Source of the DNA: an uncultured Actinomycetes bacterium
Lineage (GTDB): Bacteria > Actinomycetota > Acidimicrobiia > IMCC26256 > JAGPDB01
Direction of reading: 5' to 3'
Length of the DNA stretch: 40,352 bases
Assembly: GCA_937872965.1 (NCBI GenBank)
Contig: CALMUU010000130.1
Coordinates: forward strand, 1 to 40,352
Shown: one piece after another, positions 7,553 through 15,641 of the stretch
Layout of the letters: every line of letters starts with the position of its first letter
How positions within the stretch are numbered: the first letter of the stretch is position 1
Made by a program: the position numbers and the translations under genes
The notes under the pieces: generated by a model
Database searches by the model: none
Told to the model about the DNA's origin: nothing
What the model saw: only the letters and a program-made list of their open reading frames with translations

Positions 7553-8369
7553 AGTTAACAAACAGCCACAAAAAGATTCCAAGACCCGCAGCAACACGGT
7601 AGATCACAAATCCGGTGAACGATCGTGTGCGAACAATTTTGAGTAATCCGTAAACGGCAATCCATCCTGTAACTGCAGAAACAATGACACCGACGATCAT
7701 GGGAATAACTAATGATGAAGGAATTCCCTCGCCAGCAATCGTTTTTGTTCCAGTGAAAAGGGCTGCGCCAGCAACAATGGGAATGAGCATCAAAAAACTT
7801 AATCGTGCAGATGATTCGCGGGAAAAACCGCGGAGACGAAGTGCCGTCATTGTGATTCCGCTTCGGCTCACCCCCGGTTGCAAAGCAAGGGCCTGACTCG
7901 CTCCCGCGACGACAGCATCTTTTATACTAAAGCTCGTGTCGTTGCGATCTCCTTGAATGCGATCGCAGACAAACAATAGCAATCCAAAAATAATAAGCAT
8001 GCTCGCAATGAGTGCAGGCTTACCCAAATGTTCGGAAATAGTTTCTTCCAATAATGCACCTAACAAAGCGCCGGGAATGGATGTGACGACAAGTAACAAT
8101 CCAAGCTTGGCGTAGTCATCCATTTTCCGCGTGCGCAATCCGTTCCAGAGAGATAAAACAATACGACGAACGTCTTTATTGAGATAAGCAACTGCTCCAA
8201 TAAGAGTTCCGGCATGAAGTGCGACATCGAATGTTTTTTCTACACTGGGCGATAATTCTTCCCAGCCCAACAGCTGTGGAACTACTGCTAAGTGTCCGCT
8301 GGATGAAATCGGAAGAAATTCTGTGAGACCTTGAATGAGCCCAAGGATGATTGCATGGATAATGGGCAT
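7551..8369 (-). CDS. uppP: Undecaprenyl-diphosphatase (BacA family)
   Basis: A 272-aa polytopic membrane enzyme that dephosphorylates undecaprenyl pyrophosphate, recycling the lipid carrier for peptidoglycan and other wall polymers. The two family signatures are intact: GLTEFLPISSSGHL near residues 14-27 (glutamate-rich catalytic motif) and PGVSRSGITMTALRLRG in the second half, with about eight hydrophobic helices. Length matches the family (~270). The gene follows the CpaB-like SAF protein on the same strand with a gap of nine bases, so the two are likely co-transcribed. Confidence 0.96.
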   Translation of the reverse strand: MPIIHAIILGLIQGLTEFLPISSSGHLAVVPQLLGWEELSPSVEKTFDVALHAGTLIGAVAYLNKDVRRIVLSLWNGLRTRKMDDYAKLGLLLVVTSIPGALLGALLEETISEHLGKPALIASMLIIFGLLLFVCDRIQGDRNDTSFSIKDAVVAGASQALALQPGVSRSGITMTALRLRGFSRESSARLSFLMLIPIVAGAALFTGTKTIAGEGIPSSLVIPMIVGVIVSAVTGWIAVYGLLKIVRTRSFTGFVIYRVAAGLGIFLWLFVN

Positions 8370-8378
8370 CGCAATACA

Positions 8379-8993
8379 CTAATGATTATTACGTCGAAGA
8401 GCGAAGCGCACGTCTCCTTGACTGAGTGCTTGTGTGATATCCGCGGCTTCGTCCTGGGTAACTTCTACAAAATACCCATGGTTGTTTTCTTGGTATTGTG
8501 AAGAATCGGGCGGGGACAGATCAAAAAGAATTGTTGCATCGTAAGCAATGTATCGTGCACCAAAGTCATCAGACGAGACACTGACAAGGTCTGTCGTTGT
8601 CGAAATGCTTTCATCGAGAATGTCAGAAGTAGGAATGAACAGAATGCGATTGTCTTCATCGATAAGTGATTCAGCTGTTTTACTCAACATGTTTTTTGTC
8701 AGAATCGTTCCTTCTGCAATATCAGAACGCGTAAAAAGTTTCGTTGGCTGTGAGGTTGTTGCACCAGTGGGCGCATCTCCGGAAAACATGGCATGCGCTT
8801 TAAAGTCTGATGACGTGAGAACAGAACCTTTTGCAAGATTGTGTGTGACTATAAAATATGTATGCCGTGTGCCGTGATTATGGGCGAGGGATCGCAAAGT
8901 CAAGAGTGCATCGAGAACGATGTAAGTTGCAATGATGCTCACAACGACAAGAAGAACTGTAGCGAGTCGTGAGCGCGGTGACCTTTTGAGCAC
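8379..8993 (-). CDS. Membrane-anchored SAF-domain protein (CpaB-like)
   Basis: About 204 aa with one N-terminal membrane segment (residues ~10-32, RLATVLLVVVSIIATYIVLDALLTL) and an external SAF domain: YFIVTHNLAKGSVLTSSDFK at ~46-65, then TRSDIAEGTILTKNML. This layout resembles CpaB/RcpC of Flp pili and FlgA-like chaperones, but no pilus genes are near. Similar SAF proteins next to FmdB and MscL genes are a recurring actinobacterial arrangement, so a wall or periplasmic role is as likely as pilus assembly. The start is GTG (8993); the upstream region is AT-rich. Confidence 0.7.
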   Translation of the reverse strand: MLKRSPRSRLATVLLVVVSIIATYIVLDALLTLRSLAHNHGTRHTYFIVTHNLAKGSVLTSSDFKAHAMFSGDAPTGATTSQPTKLFTRSDIAEGTILTKNMLSKTAESLIDEDNRILFIPTSDILDESISTTTDLVSVSSDDFGARYIAYDATILFDLSPPDSSQYQENNHGYFVEVTQDEAADITQALSQGDVRFALRRNNH

Positions 8994-9044
8994 CTGCGCA
9001 TACTATCCATATATACAATATATTACAAGATTGAGCTAGATCAA

Positions 9045-9398
9045 CTACTTTTCTTTCTTGGTTGGAGAAGGGGTAGATGACGATGATTTCGAGTCGGTCT
9101 TAGGCGAAGGCGAACCTTCTGAAGGGGCTTTTTTCGTTTCGGTCGGCGATGCCGAGGATGAATCACCTGTATTGCTTCCTGTATCAGCTTTCTTCGAATT
9201 TTTTGTTTGAGATGCAGCTGTGCTTCGTGTGTCCGTTTTATAAAACCCCGAACCCTTCAATACAATGCCGGCACTCGAGAAAACTTTGACAACATCGCCG
9301 CCACATTCATCGTGCGTTGTCAAGGCCGGGTCAATCATGCGTTGTTCCACATCAAAATGTTTTCCGCATTTTTGACACTGGTATTCATACATTGGCAT
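9045..9398 (-). CDS. FmdB-family zinc-ribbon protein
   Basis: About 117 aa. The N-terminal ~55 residues form the FmdB/CxxC zinc ribbon: MPMYEYQCQKCGKHFDV, then HDECGG and IVLKGSGFYKTD. Zinc ligands would be Cys8, Cys11 and Cys32 with His29; the usual second CxxC has become HxxC. The C-terminal half is a low-complexity Ser/Thr/Lys/Pro tail, as is common in actinobacterial members. The start at 9398 fits the family N-terminus (MPxYEY); the frame continues upstream through repeat C but that part is not conserved. Role unknown, probably a small regulatory or chaperone-like protein. Confidence 0.85.
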   Translation of the reverse strand: MPMYEYQCQKCGKHFDVEQRMIDPALTTHDECGGDVVKVFSSAGIVLKGSGFYKTDTRSTAASQTKNSKKADTGSNTGDSSSASPTETKKAPSEGSPSPKTDSKSSSSTPSPTKKEK

Positions 9399-9426
9399 AG
9401 CTACACAATTTAGCGTGAAATGTCCC

Positions 9427-9469
9427 GTCATCCTTGAGTCAGCCCCTGTTATGCAGAACTCAGAATGAC
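9427..9469. repeat. Short dispersed repeat, copy C
   Basis: GTCATCCTTGAG ... CTCAGAATGAC, a short imperfect palindrome of the same family, placed between divergent fmdB and plsY. Confidence 0.55.
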
Positions 9470-9514
9470 TTGGGGCACTCATATTGACGTCGAGGAAAGT
9501 ACAATCTAAAGGTG

Positions 9515-10147
9515 ATGTGGGCCTATCTCGTTGTGATACCTGCATACTTGGTGGGCAATCTGCCCTTCGCGGTTCTCGTTGCACGAATGGCTGGACACGA
9601 CGTGTATGCCAAAGGGTCAGGCAATCCAGGGGCGAGCAATATTGCGCGAATCGCAGGATGGCGTTGGGGCCTCTTAGCAATGGCTCTTGACATTCTCAAA
9701 GGCTTTGTGCCGACGCTTGCTGTCCTTGTCTTTATGGATGAGTATCTTTCAGACCAACAAACAAGAGTGCTTGCTTACCTCGTCGCATTTTTTTGTATGT
9801 TGGGCCATGTTGTTCCCATAGGCCGCAAAGGCGGCAAAGGAATTGCAACCGGTGGAGGTGCAGTCATCGCTTTATTCCCTCCCGCAGGCATCGCGGCAAT
9901 CCTGACCTGGGCAGTCGTGATGAAAATTACGAAACTTCCGGTAATTTCCTCCCTCGTAGCGGCGGCGGTTTTGCCAATATGGATCACGATCGACCATTAT
10001 TATTTATGGGAATGCGTTCTTGTGACATTGCTTTTTTGCTTTGTTGTCCTTAGACACATCCCCAATATTCGTCGATTCATACGTCGCGAAGAAAATACGG
10101 TGACCAAACATGGTCGGGACAAATATCGAGAAACAGAGAATTCATGA
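9515..10147 (+). CDS. plsY: Glycerol-3-phosphate acyltransferase PlsY
   Basis: A 210-aa integral membrane enzyme that transfers acyl groups from acyl-phosphate to glycerol-3-phosphate, the first step of phospholipid synthesis. Family motifs are clear: GSGNPGASNIAR (~35-46), GHVVPIGRKGGKGIATGGG (~97-115) and LRHIPNIRRFIRREE near the C-terminus, separated by hydrophobic helices. The start is taken at ATG 9515; a GTG at 9512 directly before it is possible. The end overlaps the galU start by four bases (ATGA). Confidence 0.93.
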   Translation: MWAYLVVIPAYLVGNLPFAVLVARMAGHDVYAKGSGNPGASNIARIAGWRWGLLAMALDILKGFVPTLAVLVFMDEYLSDQQTRVLAYLVAFFCMLGHVVPIGRKGGKGIATGGGAVIALFPPAGIAAILTWAVVMKITKLPVISSLVAAAVLPIWITIDHYYLWECVLVTLLFCFVVLRHIPNIRRFIRREENTVTKHGRDKYRETENS

Positions 10148-11031
10148 CACAGACTTCTTCCGTGAATACAGCTGTGATTCCTGCTGCTGGTTTGGGAACG
10201 CGCTTTTTGCCCCTCACAAAGAGTCAGCCCAAAGAAATGCTTCCGCTCGTGGACAAGCCTGCGATTCAATATGTTGTGGAAGAAGCAGTACTGGCAGGCA
10301 TTTCAGATATTTTGATTATTACGGGTCCGGGGAAACGCGCGATCGAAGATCACTTTTCTCACAATGCTGAACTCGATGACGCTCTAAGAGCTAAGGGGAA
10401 GTTTGCTGAACTCGAAATACTTGAAGAGATAGAGTCGCTCGCGAATATCCATTTCGTTCGTCAAGCACACGCCCATGGCCTCGGTCACGCAGTAGCAACT
10501 GCTCACGAACATGTGGGAGATCAACCATTTGCGGTGATGCTCGGTGACGACATCATGGTCGACGATTCTCGATTGCTCTCTGCGATGATAGACGATTTTG
10601 AATCTACGCATTCCAGCGTGATGGGCATCATGGAAGTGACACCCGAAGAGATTTCTTCCTACGGATGTGCTTCTTTCGAGCCTGATCCAGGCGATCCGTC
10701 ACGAATCAAAATTACGGGAGTCGTTGAAAAGCCTTCGCCTGAGCTTGCTCCCAGCAACTTTGCCATTATTGGGCGCTATATCTTTGATCCACATATTTTT
10801 GACTGTATTGACAGGATCACCACTGGCCTTGGTGGAGAAATTCAACTCACAGATGCCATTTCTCTTCTGCTTGAAGAGCAAGATGTATATGGACGAATTT
10901 TGTCTGGTGGACGTTACGATGTGGGGCAAAAGACAGACTGGCTGCTCGCAAATGTGGCGCTAGCCTTACAACGTGACGACCTCGAAACTGATGTCCGCAA
11001 AGGATTAGGGGACATTCTCGATGCACAATAA
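10144..11031 (+). CDS. galU: UTP-glucose-1-phosphate uridylyltransferase
   Basis: A 295-aa nucleotidyltransferase making UDP-glucose for glycolipids, wall polymers and trehalose. The N-terminal signature AAGLGTRFLPLTKSQPKEML is followed by DKPAIQYVVEEAV, the HGLGHAV motif, MLGDDI (metal-binding Asp) and VEKPSPELAPSNFAIIGRY; GGRYDVGQKTDW is near the end. Length matches the family. It is coupled to plsY through the ATGA overlap and precedes moaC, in line with the galU/molybdenum cofactor/SepX neighbourhood of other actinobacteria. Confidence 0.95.
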   Translation: MTQTSSVNTAVIPAAGLGTRFLPLTKSQPKEMLPLVDKPAIQYVVEEAVLAGISDILIITGPGKRAIEDHFSHNAELDDALRAKGKFAELEILEEIESLANIHFVRQAHAHGLGHAVATAHEHVGDQPFAVMLGDDIMVDDSRLLSAMIDDFESTHSSVMGIMEVTPEEISSYGCASFEPDPGDPSRIKITGVVEKPSPELAPSNFAIIGRYIFDPHIFDCIDRITTGLGGEIQLTDAISLLLEEQDVYGRILSGGRYDVGQKTDWLLANVALALQRDDLETDVRKGLGDILDAQ

Positions 11032-11032
11032 C

Positions 11033-11044
11033 CTCTCGCGAGAG
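11033..11044. repeat. Perfect 12-bp palindrome between galU and moaC
   Basis: CTCTCGCGAGAG starts one base after the galU stop codon and ends 14 bases before the moaC ATG. It may be an operator or a chance palindrome; no partner copy was seen. Confidence 0.4.
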
Positions 11045-11058
11045 TAAGATTATCTTCT

Positions 11059-11562
11059 ATGCCATCGGAATACACTTTTCTTGATCCCCTCGGTCGTGCA
11101 CGCATGACGGAATCCTCCGCTAAAGAGCCGGTTCATCGTCGAGCCGTTGCACGTTGCAAAGTTCGAATGTTGCCCGACACAGCAGACAAAGTTGCAACTG
11201 GTTCTATTGCCAAGGGTGATGTGTTGGCAGTTGCTCGAGTTGCGGGTATCCAGGCTGCAAAACAAACGTCAAACTTGTTGCCTTTGTGTCATCCGCTGTT
11301 GGTGCAAAGTGTGTTCGTTAACTTTCGTTTGGAAGAAAACTTTGTGGAAGTCGAAAGCCAAGTTGATACGGTAGATCGAACGGGTGTGGAAATGGAAGCT
11401 CTCACTGCCTGTACCGTTGCAGCATTGACTGTATATGACATGTGTAAAAGCATTGACCGAACCATGGAAATTACCGATGTGGCGTTGTGGGAAAAAAGTG
11501 GTGGAAGCCAAGGCCCCTGGAGGCGTGCTGCGATTCTTGATGATGACGATCTTGGGTTCTAA
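11059..11562 (+). CDS. moaC: Cyclic pyranopterin monophosphate synthase MoaC
   Basis: A 167-aa molybdenum-cofactor enzyme acting with MoaA to turn GTP into cyclic pyranopterin monophosphate. Visible motifs are RRAVARCKVRM, GDVLAVARVAGIQAAKQTSNLLPLCHPLLV, DRTGVEMEALTACTVAALTVYDMCK and the final EKSGGSQGPWRR. No other moa or moe gene lies in the window, so the rest of the pathway must be elsewhere. The N-terminus is slightly extended compared with the usual ~160 aa. Confidence 0.95.
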   Translation: MPSEYTFLDPLGRARMTESSAKEPVHRRAVARCKVRMLPDTADKVATGSIAKGDVLAVARVAGIQAAKQTSNLLPLCHPLLVQSVFVNFRLEENFVEVESQVDTVDRTGVEMEALTACTVAALTVYDMCKSIDRTMEITDVALWEKSGGSQGPWRRAAILDDDDLGF

Positions 11563-11648
11563 CTCTGACGCTCTCTTACAAGCTATTATCGAAACATAAA
11601 CTCCATATGAGAGCCATGAAATTGCATTGAATGTCCATTTGCGAGTTG

Positions 11649-11664
11649 ACTGATATGAATCAGT
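11649..11664. repeat. Inverted repeat upstream of the SepX-like gene
   Basis: ACTGAT-atga-ATCAGT, a perfect 6-bp dyad overlapping a TTGACT (11646-11651) that could be a -35. It may be an operator in the 168-base gap after moaC. Confidence 0.3.
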
Positions 11665-11730
11665 ATGAAATGCACACCTTTCGCCTCAATCAGAGGTAGC
11701 GTATATAGTCACGACCTGGAGTTTTAAGGA

Positions 11731-12162
11731 GTGACTATTCCCGTTCTCATCATCCTCGGGGCCCTTTGGGCGGCGGTTCTTGTTCCGCCTCTCTTGCGTG
11801 CTCGTTCTGACCGTCACTCAGGCGCTGTCGGCGACTACACAAATACTTTGGGTGTGTTAAGAAATTCGAACCGAGCTGTTACTGCGCGAATGCGCCCTGC
11901 TGCTGGTTTGGTTGATGGTGCAATGCATTCACAAACAATGTCGCGTACCTCTGCAATCAAGAAACGTCGCCGGGATGTATTTACTGCGATGCTCGTCAGC
12001 GCAGGCATGACATTTCTTCTCGCTGCATTTTTAGGTAATACTGTTCTCTGGGTTATTCACATTATTTGTGATCTCGTTTTGGGTGCATATATTTATTTGT
12101 TGATCCAAATTAAAGAGCAACAAGAGATGCGTCGTAAGCAATCAATGCAAAACGATGACTGA
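11731..12162 (+). CDS. SepX-like actinobacterial membrane protein
   Basis: A 143-aa protein starting at GTG after TTAAGGA. An N-terminal membrane helix (IPVLIILGALWAAVLVPPLL) is followed by LRARSDRHSGAVGDYTNTLGVLR, a basic stretch (IKKRRRD), and two further helices (~88-125). The N-terminal GALWAAVLVPPLLR pattern and the galU-side location recall SepX, an actinobacteria-signature protein that supports FtsZ in Streptomyces. This assignment rests on pattern and context, not on a search. The 3' end overlaps the translin-like gene by eight bases. Confidence 0.6.
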   Translation: MTIPVLIILGALWAAVLVPPLLRARSDRHSGAVGDYTNTLGVLRNSNRAVTARMRPAAGLVDGAMHSQTMSRTSAIKKRRRDVFTAMLVSAGMTFLLAAFLGNTVLWVIHIICDLVLGAYIYLLIQIKEQQEMRRKQSMQNDD

Positions 12163-12754
12163 TTTTTCATTCGACATCACAGACGTAGTAGCGAGCCTCG
12201 AGTCGCAACACAGCGCACGCGAAGCCATGTTGGTGGCATCGCGCAAAGTCATTCAACTCTCTTCTTCCTCGATTCGTTCTACTCATCGGGGTGAATATGA
12301 AAAAGCAACGGAAATGAATGATCAAGCCCGTCAACTCTTGGAGCAATGCCAACCTCAGATGGATCAATTTCCGGGAATTGCAGCAAATTCAATGTTTTAT
12401 GATGCTCAAAAGGAATACACAGAAAGCTGTGTGACGGTAGCAATTATTACAGGGTCTTCCGTTCCTTCTCGAGCTTCATTACATGTTGAACCCGCTGCCT
12501 ATATCAACGGCATTGTGGAAGCCGCCAGTGAATTGCGTCGTTCCATTCTTGATTGCTTGCGCGCTAATGAGCTTGAAAGGGCCAGCCGTCTTCTCGATGT
12601 TATGGATGATGTTTACACAGTTGCTATTTCAATCGATTTTCCTGATGCTTTAACTCATGGGTTGCGTCGAACAACCGATGCATTTCGTGCTGTATTGGAA
12701 CGCACGCGTGGCGATGTAACGACTGCTGCCGTTTTTTTATCCGCTCGATCGTAA
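12155..12754 (+). CDS. Translin-family-like protein
   Basis: A 199-aa, almost entirely helical protein. It contains features typical of the translin/TRAX family: REAMLVASRKVIQLSSSSIRSTHRGE near the N-terminus, YDAQKEYTESCVTVAIITG in the middle, and VEPAAYINGIVEAASELRRSILDCL then FPDALTHGLRRTTDAFRAVLE and RTRGDVT toward the end. Translins are ring-forming RNA- or DNA-binding proteins; TRAX-like members can cut RNA. Homologues exist in archaea and some bacteria, with unclear function. It overlaps the preceding gene by eight bases, so they are translated together. tRNA-Ala follows 46 bases later. Confidence 0.72.
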   Translation: MTDFSFDITDVVASLESQHSAREAMLVASRKVIQLSSSSIRSTHRGEYEKATEMNDQARQLLEQCQPQMDQFPGIAANSMFYDAQKEYTESCVTVAIITGSSVPSRASLHVEPAAYINGIVEAASELRRSILDCLRANELERASRLLDVMDDVYTVAISIDFPDALTHGLRRTTDAFRAVLERTRGDVTTAAVFLSARS

Positions 12755-12800
12755 AATCACGCGTATGCTAAACCCCCTGCTTGGTACCATAGATATTCAT

Positions 12801-12874
12801 GGGGATGTAGCTCAGCCTGGTAGAGCACTACGTTCGCAACGTAGGGGCCGTGGGTTCAAATCCCATCATCTCCA
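12801..12874 (+). tRNA. tRNA-Ala (anticodon CGC)
   Basis: A complete cloverleaf can be drawn: acceptor GGGGATG/CATCTCC with the alanine-identity G3-U70 wobble, D-arm with CTCAG, anticodon stem CTACG/CGTAG with loop TTCGCAA (anticodon CGC), and T-arm GTGGG-TTCAAAT-CCCAT. CCA is not encoded. The next gene's ATG begins three bases after the discriminator base. Confidence 0.96.
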
Positions 12875-12877
12875 CTT

Positions 12878-15148
12878 ATGAATAATTCGCACGACTTAAC
12901 TCAACAACTGATGTTCGCTGGCGCTCCCGTGCGCGTAACGTCGACAATATCTGAATGCACACCTGATGAAGTTGATGCGATCATTTCTCTGCTTGATACG
13001 CATCGCGGTGTGATATTGACATCGCGCTACGAATATCCGGGTCGGTATACGCGTTGGGATATTGGGTTAGTAGATCCACCTTTGGTTGTTGAAGCAGTGG
13101 GTGATACTGTGACTGTCAGCGCGCTCAATGATCGTGGCCAGGTTCTCTTGCCTATATTCCGAACTATTCTCGAGACTTGCTCCTTTTTAAGTTTTTCCTC
13201 ATCGAGTGATGTGTTCTTTTCTTGTGTCGTGCAACATGGGTCAGAGACATTCATGGAGGAAGACCGTTCTCGTTTGCCCCATGTGATGAATGTTGTGCGA
13301 GCTCTGCGCGATGCATGTGCCTTCGATGATTCACGCGCAGGTTTTTACGGAATTTTTGGTTATGACCTTGGTATAGATTTTATGGGAGTTACGCGTATTC
13401 ATGAACGCGCCGATGATCGCGATCTTGTTCTCTATTTCGCCGATGAACTATTCATTACTGACCATTCCAATAAATCTTCGTACCGTATTTCGTATGACTT
13501 TGATATTTTGGATGGTGAAAAAATTGTTGATTCAACCTCGGGGAAAGAACGCGGAGGTGCGGGAGGTATTTACGAGCCTGCTGATGTGCAAGCGACTCGT
13601 GATATGCAGCAGGGCGAATACGCCGAGATCGTAACGCAAGCGAAAGATTACTTTGCGCGTGGCGATCTTTTCGAAGTTGTCCCATCCCAAGTTTTTCGAG
13701 AACCTTGTGCAGCTACACCGTCGATTGTATTCCAACAACTTCTCGAACTTAACCCTGCCCCCTATGGAGCATTAATCAATTTAGGTAATAATGAATGGAC
13801 CGTTTCGGCATCTCCCGAGATGTATGTGCGGGTGGATGGTCGACGTGTCGAGAGCTGTCCGATTGCAGGAACAATTGCTCGAGGATCCGGACTCATTACA
13901 GATGCCCAACAGATCGAAGCTCTGTTGGGTTCTAAAAAAGAAGAGTCAGAGCTGACGATGTGCACCGACGTGGATCGAAATGATAAATCGCGCGTATGTG
14001 TTCCTGAAACAATCAATGTTATTGGCCGTCGTCAAATTGAAATGTACTCACGTTTAATTCACACCGTTGATCACGTAGAAGGATATTTAGAAGAAGGGTA
14101 TGATTCCATCGATGCATTTCTCACGCACATGTGGGCTGTGACTGTGACAGGGGCTCCCAAGATGTGGGCAATGAATTTCATTGAAGAGTTTGAGAAATCT
14201 CCGCGCCGTTTCTATGGTGGTTCCATGGGTCATGTTGGGGTCGATGGTTCAATGAACACAGGGCTTATGTTGCGCAGTATCCACTTTCATTCTGGAGCTG
14301 CACACATTCGCGTGGGGGCAACGTTACTCGCCGATTCTGACCCGCAAGCGGAAGAAGCAGAAACAGAGCTCAAAGCGAGTGCGATGCTTGATGTCATTCG
14401 TTACTGCCACGCTGTCGCTCTGGGGCAGAATCCATCGGATGAAAAAATGCATCCAGTTTCGAATGAAGTGGTGATCACCGACAAGAATGAGGACGTGACT
14501 GAAGTTTCTATTCCCCAAGTGCGCGATGAAAAGGGAAAGCAATCTCGTGTTTTATTAATAGATTGTGAAGATTCATTCGTTCATACGCTTGCGGGTTATT
14601 TTCGAATGTGTGGGGCAGCTGTTCATACGCGCCGGGTCGGGTTCACCCCGGAAGAATTTACTGCCGATATTGCAGAACTTCAGCCCCACCTTATCTGCTT
14701 ATCTCCTGGCCCTGGATCACCAACGGATTTCGGGTTGTCGTGGATTATTGATCAATCACGCAAAGCGGGTCTTCCGATTTTTGGAGTGTGCTTGGGTCTT
14801 CAAGCTCTCGTTGAGTATTTTGGCGGAAAGCTCGCGCAGTTAGATACGCCTATGCACGGCAAGGTTTCTCAAATAGATCTGGAAGCCAACCCTGGAAAGC
14901 TGTTTGTAGGTGTGACTTCGTCTTTTGAGGCTGGTCGTTATCATTCGCTTATTGCAGATGAATCAACTTTTCCGATCACTGAGCTTCGTGTCACAGCACG
15001 CACCCATGATGATGGCGTGATCATGGCCATTGAACATGTCAGCGAACCCATCGCAGCGGTACAATTCCACCCCGAATCGATCATGACTTTGGAAAATGGT
15101 ACAGGTCACGCTATAGTCCATAACGCGCTTGAACAGCTTGCGCTATAA
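12878..15148 (+). CDS. trpEG: Anthranilate synthase, fused TrpE-TrpG
   Basis: A 756-aa single-chain anthranilate synthase converting chorismate and glutamine to anthranilate, the first step of tryptophan synthesis. The N-terminal TrpE part (about 1-520) has RYEYPGRYTRWDIGLVDPP, CPIAGTIARG, MCTDVDRNDKSRVC and YGGSMGHVG. The C-terminal glutamine amidotransferase (about 560-756) has LSPGPGSP, nucleophile Cys638 in FGVCLGLQ, and His731/Glu733 in QFHPES. This is the fused type best known from rhizobia; PhzE-type phenazine enzymes are also fused, but the N-terminal YPGRYTRWD block favours TrpE. The ATG is three bases behind tRNA-Ala, and no ribosome site other than tRNA sequence precedes it. A second in-frame ATG lies at 12911. 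Confidence 0.93.
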   Translation: MNNSHDLTQQLMFAGAPVRVTSTISECTPDEVDAIISLLDTHRGVILTSRYEYPGRYTRWDIGLVDPPLVVEAVGDTVTVSALNDRGQVLLPIFRTILETCSFLSFSSSSDVFFSCVVQHGSETFMEEDRSRLPHVMNVVRALRDACAFDDSRAGFYGIFGYDLGIDFMGVTRIHERADDRDLVLYFADELFITDHSNKSSYRISYDFDILDGEKIVDSTSGKERGGAGGIYEPADVQATRDMQQGEYAEIVTQAKDYFARGDLFEVVPSQVFREPCAATPSIVFQQLLELNPAPYGALINLGNNEWTVSASPEMYVRVDGRRVESCPIAGTIARGSGLITDAQQIEALLGSKKEESELTMCTDVDRNDKSRVCVPETINVIGRRQIEMYSRLIHTVDHVEGYLEEGYDSIDAFLTHMWAVTVTGAPKMWAMNFIEEFEKSPRRFYGGSMGHVGVDGSMNTGLMLRSIHFHSGAAHIRVGATLLADSDPQAEEAETELKASAMLDVIRYCHAVALGQNPSDEKMHPVSNEVVITDKNEDVTEVSIPQVRDEKGKQSRVLLIDCEDSFVHTLAGYFRMCGAAVHTRRVGFTPEEFTADIAELQPHLICLSPGPGSPTDFGLSWIIDQSRKAGLPIFGVCLGLQALVEYFGGKLAQLDTPMHGKVSQIDLEANPGKLFVGVTSSFEAGRYHSLIADESTFPITELRVTARTHDDGVIMAIEHVSEPIAAVQFHPESIMTLENGTGHAIVHNALEQLAL

Positions 15149-15157
15149 ATAAACTGC

Positions 15158-15181
15158 GGGAACTTCAATTTTCGAATTCCC
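15158..15181 (+). terminator. Weak hairpin after trpEG
   Basis: GGGAACTTC and GAATTCCC can pair (one bulge) around a short AT loop, starting nine bases after the trpEG stop. An AT-rich tract follows but there is no long T-run. It may be a terminator or part of the mscL leader. Confidence 0.35.
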
Positions 15182-15200
15182 ATTAATTAAAGGGGGAAAT

Positions 15201-15569
15201 ATGAAAAATACATTGAAGGAATTTAAAGATTTCATTGCCGGCGGGAATCTGATCGATATCGCCGTCGCATTTATCATGGCTCTTTACTTCAAAGACGTTG
15301 TTGATTCGTTTATAAATGGAATCGTATTGCGCTTTATTGCGGCCATTGTAGGTAAACCTAGTTTTAACGATATCGTTATCAATCTTTGGAGTGATAAAAC
15401 GCTTCTTGTCGGAAGTTTTATTACAACGATTGTGAATTTTGTCATCGTGGGAGCCGTAATGTTCATCATCGTGAAGGCATACAACAAGCTTAGTAAACCT
15501 GCAGACGGTGGCGACGCTGTGACCGAGATTGGCCTCCTCACAGAAATCCGAGATTCCCTCCAAAAGTAA
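15201..15569 (+). CDS. mscL: Large-conductance mechanosensitive channel MscL
   Basis: A 122-aa channel protein that opens under membrane tension to release solutes on osmotic downshock. The N-terminal amphipathic helix and first membrane helix are seen in LKEFKDFIAGGNLIDIAVAF (residues ~5-24). The second helix (~70-95, VGSFITTIVNFVIVGAVMFIIVKAY) and the C-terminal bundle LLTEIRDSLQK follow. The ATG has AAAGGGGG seven bases upstream. The gene ends a few bases before the palindrome that flanks the transposase gene. Confidence 0.93.
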   Translation: MKNTLKEFKDFIAGGNLIDIAVAFIMALYFKDVVDSFINGIVLRFIAAIVGKPSFNDIVINLWSDKTLLVGSFITTIVNFVIVGAVMFIIVKAYNKLSKPADGGDAVTEIGLLTEIRDSLQK

Positions 15570-15577
15570 TCTCTTTG

Positions 15578-15628
15578 CAGGGTCCAACCTTGCAACAGGG
15601 TCCAACCGCGCAACAAGGTTGGACCCTG
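15578..15628. repeat. REP-like palindrome on the 3' side of the RAYT gene
   Basis: Contains two direct copies of CAGGGTCCAACC (15578 and 15596) and one inverted copy CAAGGTTGGACCCTG (15614-15628), so either direct copy can pair with the inverted one. The leading TTTGCAGGGTCCAACCT is repeated in the same orientation at the other end of the transposase gene. Confidence 0.85.
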
Positions 15629-15641
15629 TCTGTGGAAAAGT

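Noticed and set aside
8379-8993. Flp/Tad pilus assembly locus
   Set aside because: Only a CpaB-like SAF protein is present. None of the tad, rcp or flp genes are near.
9398-9680. N-terminal extension of the FmdB protein
   Set aside because: The extra 94 residues run through repeat C and antisense to plsY. The family N-terminus MPxYEY begins at 9398.
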